Assembly (NCBI GenBank): GCA_031552315.1
Contig: JAVBMP010000159.1
Location: 1-21,211 of the forward strand
Reading direction: 5' to 3'
DNA: 21,211 nucleotides
From: JAVBMP01 sp031552315
GTDB taxonomy: Bacteria > Desulfobacterota > Desulfovibrionia > Desulfovibrionales > Desulfovibrionaceae
A model generated the notes under the pieces. The model was not told the origin of the DNA. It was given only the letters and a program-made list of their open reading frames with translations, and did no database searches. Shown here in pieces: positions 15,373-20,725 of the stretch. The stretch's first letter is position 1, and every line of letters starts with the position of its first letter. Both the position numbers and the translations under genes were made by a program.

Positions 15373-16263
15373 TTAAAAGCGCCACTTGGCCCAGGTAAAC
15401 AACACATTGCCATTGTTTTTGGTGCCCGGCACATAAGCGGCCTGAAGGTCAAAGTTTTTATAGCCCACGCCCACAACCGGAATAGCCAGGGGCAGCGGGG
15501 CGTATTCATAGTTGGCCTTGGAGGTAAGCCCGGCGGTAAAGCCCAGCCCCAGGCGGAAATCTTCTTCAGTTGGCCGCCAGTTTTTCAAAAATATATACCC
15601 GGCCATAATTTGCGTTTTGTAGTTTGAATCGGCAAAGGCCACGGCGTAAAGCCCGTGCCAGTCCCCGTCCTCATCGTAAAAGGACTTCCCCAGTCCGCCG
15701 CCCCAGGGTATGTCGTTATACCTGTCGCGGTGCGATTTGTCATAGGCCATGGGGTTATGCCAGGTGTAAAAGGGCAGGTAAATGTCATAGCGGCCTTCAT
15801 GCCATATTTGCCCAAGGCGCTTCCCCACATGGGCGCTGGCGCGTTTCAGCCAGTTGTTGAAACTGCCGGAGTGGTCGAACTTGCCGGAGTTATCGGCGTT
15901 AGCGGAATTGCCGGAATTATCGAACTTGCCGGAATTGCCGGCACCGCTGGAATTTATGGAGTTGCCGGAATTGTCCGGGGCAGCGTTGGCCGTATGGGCG
16001 GGTTTTACGTCTTTTACCGGCAGCGCTTCCGCCTTGCCGGGGGCGGCGTCTTCAACCAGCACAAAGGGCTGATATTTGGGAAATTCAACAAAAGGCGCGG
16101 CCCGTTCCCGCTCCGCCTGTTCTATCCCTGCCTGTTCACGCCTTGTTTGTTCCATCCCTGTCTGCTCCCACCCTGTTTGTTTTTGGGTGGGCTGTTCTCT
16201 TTGGGCCATGGCATAAAAAGGCAGGCAAAAAAATATGCAAATAAATAAAACTGTTCTTTTCAT
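15373..16263 (-). CDS. pagP: Lipid A palmitoyltransferase PagP with repeat-rich stalk
   Basis: PagP is an outer-membrane eight-stranded barrel that moves palmitate from phospholipid to lipid A, altering resistance to antimicrobial peptides and host recognition. Residues 1-20 are a signal peptide (hydrophobic core VLFICIFFCLPFYA, cleavage after AMA). The C-terminal 160 residues match PagP throughout: YDIYLPFYTWHNPMAYDK, DRYNDIPWGGGLG, DWHGLYAVAFADS, LGLGFTAGLTS, PLPLAIPVVGVGYKNF, YVPGTKNNGNVLF.W. The catalytic triad candidates H169, D212 and S213 are all present. Between the signal and barrel lie about 115 extra residues, including EQTGM-type (32-53) and NSGKFD-type (97-134) repeats absent from the family. 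Start 16263 was chosen because the signal peptide begins there; the TTG at 16419 is rejected. An inverted repeat GGCGCTT/AAGCGCC (15368-15383) overlaps the stop codon. Confidence 0.93.
   Translation of the reverse strand: MKRTVLFICIFFCLPFYAMAQREQPTQKQTGWEQTGMEQTRREQAGIEQAERERAAPFVEFPKYQPFVLVEDAAPGKAEALPVKDVKPAHTANAAPDNSGNSINSSGAGNSGKFDNSGNSANADNSGKFDHSGSFNNWLKRASAHVGKRLGQIWHEGRYDIYLPFYTWHNPMAYDKSHRDRYNDIPWGGGLGKSFYDEDGDWHGLYAVAFADSNYKTQIMAGYIFLKNWRPTEEDFRLGLGFTAGLTSKANYEYAPLPLAIPVVGVGYKNFDLQAAYVPGTKNNGNVLFTWAKWRF
15862..15975 (-). repeat. In-frame minisatellite in pagP stalk (NSG repeats)
   Basis: Degenerate units of TTGCCGGAATTATCGAAC type encode Asn-Ser-Gly-Lys-Phe-Asp / Asn-Ser-Gly-Asn-Ser repeats just before the barrel. 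Unit boundaries keep frame. Confidence 0.75.
16105..16172 (-). repeat. In-frame 15-nt minisatellite in pagP stalk (EQTGM repeats)
   Basis: Four or more 15-base units encode Glu-Gln-Thr-Gly-Met, Glu-Gln-Thr-Arg-Arg, Glu-Gln-Ala-Gly-Ile and Glu-Gln-Ala-Glu-Arg directly after the signal peptide. Confidence 0.75.
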
Positions 16264-16412
16264 TGCGGGATAACCAGTTGTGATTATTGGGTTGTTATGT
16301 GCATGCTCATAAGTTTGCCATGAAACATCATATACCCCAGGCTGTATTTTTAGGCAAGGGCGTGAATGCGCTGCCCTGCTTTTTTGCCGCGTATTCGGCC
16401 TTGCAGCGGGGC

Positions 16413-16441
16413 TTGACAAAAAAAATATAGAGAAGCATACT
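16413..16441 (+). promoter_or_regulatory. Probable sigma-70 promoter for the flagellar rod-like gene
   Basis: A perfect TTGACA (16413-16418), a 17-base A-rich spacer, and CATACT (16436-16441, four of six matches to TATAAT). It points toward the gene at 16565, leaving a leader of about 115 bases that contains a palindromic repeat fragment. It is a housekeeping-type rather than flagellar sigma-28 or sigma-54 promoter. Confidence 0.5.
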
Positions 16442-16458
16442 TAAAAGTGTAAGCAAAA

Positions 16459-16485
16459 GGCGCTTTACGGCGGCAATGCATGCCG
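16459..16485. repeat. Mosaic repeat fragment (module C only)
   Basis: These 27 bases are identical to 15285-15311 and nearly identical, inverted, to 4898-4926. The fragment falls in the predicted 5' leader of the rod-like gene. The rest of the gap 16264-16564 shows no gene. Confidence 0.8.
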
Positions 16486-16564
16486 TTTTTCCTTGCCGGA
16501 AAACAAAATTCGCTTTTTTGGCGGCAGTGCCTTGGGCAGTTGATATTTTACAAGCGGGTGGAAT

Positions 16565-16921
16565 ATGCTTTCAATCAATGCTCCGCTTTCAGCCCTTTCA
16601 TCTTTCGGGGTTGATGTGCAGGTTACGGCGAACAATATCGCCAACGTGAACACGCATGGCTACCGGGCCACGCGGGTGGAGTATGAGACTGAACCTTATG
16701 ATGCCGGCGTGCGCGTGGGCGCTTTTTTGCGCGACCCGGCCCCTGGAGCCACCTTCTATTATCCTTCAGAAAGCGGCGCGGTGCCCATTGAAAGCAGCAC
16801 CGTGAATTTGGTGCGTGAATTTTCCAACCTGGTTACCGTGCAAAACGCCTATTCTTCCAACGCGGCCAACTTGCAGGTGCAAGACAGGCTGACCGGCGTG
16901 CTGGTTGATATGATAAGCTAA
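16565..16921 (+). CDS. Short flagellar basal-body rod-like protein (FlgB/FlgC type)
   Basis: A 118-residue protein has the two ends typical of axial rod proteins. The N-terminus is VQVTANNIANVNTHGYRATRVE (the NNIAN.NT.GY rod motif at about residues 22-33). The C-terminal heptad helix is NLVREFSNLVTVQNAYSSNAANLQVQDRLTGVLVDMI. The middle is only about 45 residues, so it resembles FlgC or a minimal FlgG-like subunit and not the hook. Rod proteins are exported by the flagellar type III apparatus and polymerise in the periplasm. No other flagellar gene is nearby, which is unusual because flgB/flgC/fliE normally cluster. The ribosome site is GGGTGGA, a few bases before ATG. Whether it is the functional FlgC or an extra paralogue cannot be told from this window. 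Confidence 0.8.
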   Translation: MLSINAPLSALSSFGVDVQVTANNIANVNTHGYRATRVEYETEPYDAGVRVGAFLRDPAPGATFYYPSESGAVPIESSTVNLVREFSNLVTVQNAYSSNAANLQVQDRLTGVLVDMIS

Positions 16922-16977
16922 AAATCGTCAGGCAGTGTCGTCACGAGGCGCCTTTTGCCTTGCCAGCTGTTTTGAAT

Positions 16978-17019
16978 AACAATAAAACGCCAGCGGAAAT
17001 CCGTTGGCGTTTTATTGTT
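16978..17019. terminator. Bidirectional rho-independent terminator
   Basis: A long hairpin pairs AACAATAAAACGCCA with TGGCGTTTTATTGTT (inner CGGAAATCCG loop region, one mismatch). A A-tract lies on one side and a T-tract on the other. It lies 57 bases after the rod-like gene on the plus strand and downstream of the convergent metal operon on the minus strand, so it can serve both. Confidence 0.8.
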
Positions 17020-17074
17020 GGGCGCAATGCTTTTTTGCGTCCAACCCTTCCTTGTGAAACTTCGCTACCTCAGC

Positions 17075-17220
17075 TGAGGCCATTGCACAATGGCCCTTTT
17101 GCCCTTTTACCGCGTCGTACTTCATCCCGCGCGAAGGTCATATATGTCTGAATATACTCCCTCCGCCCGGAATTTGTACTCCTTGTAAAAGAACAAAAAT
17201 TCTCATTGTGCAGCGGCCTC
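17075..17220. repeat. Mosaic repeat module A pair flanking a convergent 3' region
   Basis: TGAGGCCATTG..CAATGGCC (17075-17095) is module A of the repeat family, as at 4827-4850 and 20682-20705. A diverged half, CATTGTGCAGCGGCCTC (17204-17220), ends inside the stop codon of the HMA_2-like gene. The DNA between them (17096-17203) has no recognised gene or hairpin. Confidence 0.6.
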
Positions 17221-17674
17221 AAATTCTTCTTAGGGAATGCGCGGCGGCCAGGGCGGAAAATACCAGCCCGGCCGTTTTGTGCAGGCGCTTGCCGCCGGGG
17301 CGCAGAAGGGCGGCCAGGGTAAGCAAAAAGGCCAGGTTCAGCAGCCGGCTGTTGTCAAGCCGGTTAAGCAATTCGCCAGGCAGACCGGTTGCCAGGCCGC
17401 GGGCCGGGCCGCCTGGGCCGTCTTCCGGGCCGGGCTGGGAAAACTGGGCCTGCATCAGGCTGGCGGCCATTTCCAGATCCGCTTCGCTTATTTGCGCCGG
17501 GTCATAGTGAATCAGCAGGCTGCCGGTTTGCGGGTTGGAGCTTACGCTGCCAAGGCCGGGGTAAAACTTCAGCATGGCAAGTATGCCTTCCACGGTTTCC
17601 GGGTTTTTCAGGGCGGTATGGCGCACGCGCACCCGGCCGGGGAAATAACTGCTGATTATGCTTGAATTGAACAT
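17219..17674 (-). CDS. HMA_2-like domain membrane protein, partner of the P-type ATPase
   Basis: The protein has 151 residues. Residues about 5-62 resemble the HMA_2 type of domain often found beside or fused to P1B ATPases of anaerobes: SSYFPGRVRVRHTALKN, then ILAMLKFYPGLGSVSSNPQTG and SLLIHYDP. It lacks the CxxC metal site of ordinary HMA domains, so metal binding is not shown. A Gly/Pro-rich linker (80-100) leads to two hydrophobic segments (about 111-124 and 133-147), so it is probably inner-membrane anchored. GAGG precedes the chosen ATG by five bases; an earlier ATG at 17716 would overlap the ATPase 3' end and lacks a site. It follows the ATPase by 28 bases, the last gene of the operon. 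A role in metal handling with the ATPase is inferred from context. Confidence 0.75.
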   Translation of the reverse strand: MFNSSIISSYFPGRVRVRHTALKNPETVEGILAMLKFYPGLGSVSSNPQTGSLLIHYDPAQISEADLEMAASLMQAQFSQPGPEDGPGGPARGLATGLPGELLNRLDNSRLLNLAFLLTLAALLRPGGKRLHKTAGLVFSALAAAHSLRRI

Positions 17675-17702
17675 TATTGCCTCGCTTTGGAAATTGCGCC
17701 CG

Positions 17703-20060
17703 TTATTCGGCGGCAAGCATGGTAAGCGGCGTGGGTTGTTCCGCGTTTTTTTGGGGTGCCGGGTCAGGCGCGGGAAGGGGCAACAGGGGCCGCATGCTGC
17801 CCATGGCTATGGCCGAGGTTGCCGCGTTGTGCAAAAAGGCCGAAGTACCGGCGGTTAAAAGCCCGCTAAGCCCGCCCAGCAGGAACAGGCTGTTCCAGAA
17901 TACGGAAACGTGGAAGTTGCGCGCGGTGCGCCGCAAAAGGCGTACGGAAATTTCACGCGCCTTTAGAAGGTCGGCCAGGTCGCCGCTGGTAAGCACCAGG
18001 TCGGCGGTTTCTTTGGCCATGTCCGACCCGCCGCACATAGCGCAACCCACGTTGGCGGCAGAAAGGGCGGGGGAATCGTTGACCCCGTCACCCACCATAA
18101 GCACCTTGTGCCCTTCTGCGCGTAATTGGCTGATAAAATGCGCCTTTTCTTCCGGCAGCAAGCGGGCGTGAAATTCATCAATGCCCGCCTGGGCGGCAAT
18201 GGCGGCGGCTGTGGCCGTGCTGTCGCCTGTAAGCATTATTACCCGCTTTATTCCGGCTTGCCGCAGTTCCTTGATTACCTGGGGCGCGTTGGGGCGCAAG
18301 CGGTCTTCAATAAGCAGGATGCCCGCCACGTTGCCGTCAAGGGAAAGAAAAAGCACAGAACGGCCCAGCGCGGTTTGCTGGCGCAAAATTTCCTTTTGTT
18401 CCTCATTTATTTCCAGTTTGGAATCTTCAAGAATAAAGTGGCCGCTGCCCAGCAAAACCCGTTGCCCGTTCAGGCGGGAAGCAATGCCGTGCGCCACAAT
18501 AAATTCCGTTTTCGCGTGTTCTTCCCGGTGGCTAAGCCCGGCTTCTTCCGCCGCCCGCACTACGGCCCGGCCCACCGGGTGGGGGAAATGTTCTTCCAGG
18601 CAGGCGGAAATCTTCAATATTTCCCTTGGAGTGAGGTTAGAAAAGGAGATTATGTCCACAACCGTTGGCTGGGCATTGGTAAGGGTGCCGGTTTTGTCAA
18701 ACACCACTACATCGGCCTCTGCCAGGGCTTCGGCGAACTTGCCGCCTTTTATCAGCGTACCGTGTTCCGCCGCTTCTTGCATGCCCGCCAAAATAGCCAG
18801 CGGGGTGGCCAGGCGTATGGCGCAGGAATAATCAACCAGCAGCACGGAAGCCGCGCGGCGGGCGTTGCGCGTGAAGGCGTAAACCAAAGCGGCCAGGGCA
18901 AAATTGTAGGGGACAATGCCGTCCGCGATGCGTTCATAACGGGCCTGCACAGAGGCCTTGGCCTGTTCGGATTCCTCTATGTAGCGCAATATGGCGTTTA
19001 TTCTGGTTTCTCCGCCCACCTTTTGGGCCAGCACGCGTATTTCCCCTTCCTCCAATATGGTTCCGGCAAATACGCTGTCACCGGGCACGCGGCGCACGGC
19101 GCACGCTTCTCCTGTCATGGTGGCCTGGTTTACCATGCCTTCCCCGGCGGTAAGCATGCCATCCGCCGGTATTACGCCGCCCGCGCGGATAATCAGCACC
19201 GCGCCGGGGGTAAGGCCGGAAAGGGGAATTTCCAGCTCTGTGCCTTCCGCTTCCACCCATACGCTTTCAATGTTCAGGGCCAGACTGTCGGCAAGGCGGC
19301 CCTGCGATTTTTTGCGCGTCCATTCCGCCAGGTATTCACCCAAAGAAAAGAAAAAGACAATGGAGCCAAGCGCCCGCCAGTCCCGTTGCAGAATACAGGC
19401 CACAAGTGCGGCGGCGTCAAGGGTTTCCAGCCCAAGGCGGCGTTGCGCCAGGGACTTCAGGCCGCGGAAAATATAGGGCAGGGCGCGCAGGGCGGCCAGA
19501 GAATTGCGCAAAAGCCTTGGGTAGACATAACTTGCCAGCTTGCCCGGCACCGGGTTGCGCGCTTCCTTGCGTGGCCTGCCCGGATTTGTCCGGGCAGGCG
19601 GCTGTTGGCCCGCAAGCTTTGCCGCGTTGGCGTGTTGCCCGGTTTTTTCCACAAGCAGCAGCACGCTGCCGGTTGCGGGGGAATGGGTTGCCGCCATATT
19701 GGCGGGCATGGCAAGGATAAAGGCCGCCAGATCCTGGCTGCTGATCAGGGAAGCGCTGCTGATCAGGGAAGCTTTGCGCGCGTGCCCGCCGGGCCTGCCG
19801 CCCTCTTGCCCGTGTGTGGAATATTCGCCCGGGTGTTCGCGCAAGCGCCCGTGTGGCCGTGAGGAAGGGCCGGCCGGGCGCAGGCGCAAACGCCCGGGCG
19901 AACGATGGGAAACCTGGTAAAAACCCGGCTTCAGGGCCGCGATGACGCTTTCTTTTGGGCTTTGCAGCCCGCAGGGGTTTGCCGCGCGGGCGTCAAAAAA
20001 AGCTTCAGGCGGCTGAAGCGTGCCGGGGGTGGAATGCTGCTTTTGCGGGGTTGCCGTCAT
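17703..20060 (-). CDS. P1B-type heavy-metal ATPase with atypical TM6 motif
   Basis: The protein has 785 residues. It has the canonical catalytic set: actuator TGE (316-318), phosphorylated D455 in DKTGTLT, HP (494-495) of heavy-metal ATPases, TGDS (611-614) and GDGVND (657-662). The TM6 metal motif, CPC or SPC in most P1B pumps, is YSC (411-413, in VDYSCAIRLATPLA): the proline is missing but the second cysteine is kept. YQVSHRSPGRLRLRP (about 48-62) and DLAAFILAMPANMAATHSPATGSVLLLVE (about 110-138) look like two halves of an HMA_2-like domain separated by a roughly 45-residue insertion with an ASLISS duplication. No CxxC site is visible there. The metal is not predictable; Mn, Zn, Fe or Ni are all possible, and the direction is likely export. 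It is the middle gene of a three-gene operon under a Fur-box-like operator. Confidence 0.92.
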   Translation of the reverse strand: MTATPQKQHSTPGTLQPPEAFFDARAANPCGLQSPKESVIAALKPGFYQVSHRSPGRLRLRPAGPSSRPHGRLREHPGEYSTHGQEGGRPGGHARKASLISSASLISSQDLAAFILAMPANMAATHSPATGSVLLLVEKTGQHANAAKLAGQQPPARTNPGRPRKEARNPVPGKLASYVYPRLLRNSLAALRALPYIFRGLKSLAQRRLGLETLDAAALVACILQRDWRALGSIVFFFSLGEYLAEWTRKKSQGRLADSLALNIESVWVEAEGTELEIPLSGLTPGAVLIIRAGGVIPADGMLTAGEGMVNQATMTGEACAVRRVPGDSVFAGTILEEGEIRVLAQKVGGETRINAILRYIEESEQAKASVQARYERIADGIVPYNFALAALVYAFTRNARRAASVLLVDYSCAIRLATPLAILAGMQEAAEHGTLIKGGKFAEALAEADVVVFDKTGTLTNAQPTVVDIISFSNLTPREILKISACLEEHFPHPVGRAVVRAAEEAGLSHREEHAKTEFIVAHGIASRLNGQRVLLGSGHFILEDSKLEINEEQKEILRQQTALGRSVLFLSLDGNVAGILLIEDRLRPNAPQVIKELRQAGIKRVIMLTGDSTATAAAIAAQAGIDEFHARLLPEEKAHFISQLRAEGHKVLMVGDGVNDSPALSAANVGCAMCGGSDMAKETADLVLTSGDLADLLKAREISVRLLRRTARNFHVSVFWNSLFLLGGLSGLLTAGTSAFLHNAATSAIAMGSMRPLLPLPAPDPAPQKNAEQPTPLTMLAAE
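19737..19772 (-). repeat. In-frame 18-nt duplication in the ATPase N-terminal region
   Basis: Two exact-looking 18-base copies containing CTGCTGATCAGGGAAGC encode Ala-Ser-Leu-Ile-Ser-Ser twice (residues about 97-108). They are in the insertion that splits the N-terminal HMA_2-like domain. Confidence 0.75.
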
Positions 20061-20094
20061 GCCGAATCTTTAATCCTTCGTTTGCGGGCCGGTT

Positions 20095-20343
20095 TTAGGC
20101 ATTGCCTTTGCGGGCGTCACTTTCATGCCGGGCTTCAGCCATGATGTCGTCAAGATTTTCTTTGGCGGTAGCCACGGTTTCACCAGCTTTGTCTTTAAGG
20201 TCAACAACATGGCTGAACACCCTGGCGCAACCCTTGCGCAGTTCCGCGCTGTTGCGTGAAACAAGTATGGCGCCTGCCGCGCCCACAATAATGCCCGCCC
20301 CCAAAAACAAACCACATTTGAGCCAGCCGTTGTTGCCTGCCAT
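20095..20343 (-). CDS. Small one-TM protein upstream of the P-type ATPase (YtxH/PacL-like)
   Basis: An 82-residue protein has one membrane segment at about residues 8-29 (glycine-rich, GLFLGAGIIVGAAGAILVS). An amphipathic Lys/Glu/Ala helix follows (RNSAELRKG..VVDLKDKAGETVATAKENLDDIMAEA), with a polar tail containing RHESDARKG. AGGAG lies six bases before ATG. It is the first gene of the operon, about 35 bases before the ATPase. The layout (TM, charged helix, His/Asp/Glu tail, directly before a P1B ATPase) resembles mycobacterial PacL1/DUF1490 before CtpC and YtxH-like proteins; sequence homology is not claimed. A scaffold or metal-chaperone role is inference. Confidence 0.8.
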   Translation of the reverse strand: MAGNNGWLKCGLFLGAGIIVGAAGAILVSRNSAELRKGCARVFSHVVDLKDKAGETVATAKENLDDIMAEARHESDARKGNA

Positions 20344-20372
20344 GTTATTCTCCTGATACGAGGTTATAGATT

Positions 20373-20420
20373 TTGAAAATGCTTTTCGAAATCAAATAAT
20401 ATTGAAAACGCTTTTCATTG
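20373..20420 (-). promoter_or_regulatory. Duplicated Fur-family-like operator
   Basis: Two copies of the near-palindrome TTGAAAAnGCTTTTC lie 29 bases apart: TTGAAAATGCTTTTCGAA (20373-20390) and TTGAAAACGCTTTTCATTG (20402-20420). They resemble the AT-rich inverted boxes bound by Fur/Zur/PerR-type metalloregulators. One copy occupies the spacer of the promoter and the other lies just past the -10, positions typical of repression. The regulator is not in this window, so its identity is inferred. Confidence 0.6.
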
Positions 20421-20424
20421 TCAA
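20396..20424 (-). promoter_or_regulatory. Strong sigma-70-type promoter of the metal operon
   Basis: On the minus strand TTGACA (20419-20424) and TATTAT (20396-20401, five of six matches) are separated by exactly 17 bases, about 50 bases upstream of the small membrane-protein gene. The spacer holds one of the two operator copies. Confidence 0.7.
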
Positions 20425-20440
20425 TGAAAAAAACAAAAAA

Positions 20441-20464
20441 ATGCCGGGCAAACTGGCCCGGCAT
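20441..20464 (-). terminator. Rho-independent terminator ending sulfatase transcription
   Basis: Perfect nine-base arms ATGCCGGGC/GCCCGGCAT surround a six-base loop. On the minus strand the hairpin is followed by a run of T (interrupted once). It lies between the sulfatase gene and the metal-operon promoter, so it insulates the latter. Confidence 0.8.
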
Positions 20465-20547
20465 AACAGCATTTCATCATTGAAATTATCTATCCGGATG
20501 AAATGCTTTGGCGTTGTGAAGCGAAGCGCGGCAACGCCCGCGAGATT

Positions 20548-20705
20548 GCCGCAGGCGGGCTTTGCCCGCCGTTAAGCGGCGGAGTGAGCGTGCCTTTACA
20601 AATCCCCGGCCTTGCGGGGTTTGTCATCAATCTGTAACAGCCCCGGCATCATGAATGATGCCGGGGCTGCGTTGTGTGTTTCGAGGCCATTGTGCAATGG
20701 CCTCG
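20548..20705. repeat. Mosaic palindromic repeat element plus large hairpin
   Basis: The nested hairpin GCCGC..GGCGGGC/GCCCGCC..GCGGC is 20548-20580. Module D, 20598-20624, and its surroundings match 4922-4980 closely. A perfect 15-base inverted repeat CAGCCCCGGCATCAT/ATGATGCCGGGGCTG (20638-20669) has a two-base centre. Module A, CGAGGCCATTG plus its complement, is 20682-20705. Compared with 4827-5030 the modules are in a different order (E, D, new hairpin, A). The large hairpin lies about 57 bases beyond the sulfatase stop and may add to termination. Confidence 0.8.
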
Positions 20706-20725
20706 TTTCAGTTTTCAGGCAAGGG

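Noticed and set aside
15368..15383. GGCGCTT/AAGCGCC inverted repeat at the pagP stop as a terminator
   Set aside because: The stem is short and no T-run follows on either strand, so it was noted only as a palindrome overlapping the stop.
16264..16419. TTG-initiated extension of pagP
   Set aside because: A clear signal peptide starts at 16263. The extension would put 52 polar residues before it and overlaps the promoter at 16413-16441.
18126..19862. A 578-codon plus-strand open frame opposite the P-type ATPase
   Set aside because: The translated product is His/Gly/Gln-rich with no domain, and the opposite strand carries all catalytic motifs of a P-type ATPase. It is a shadow of GC-rich codon use.
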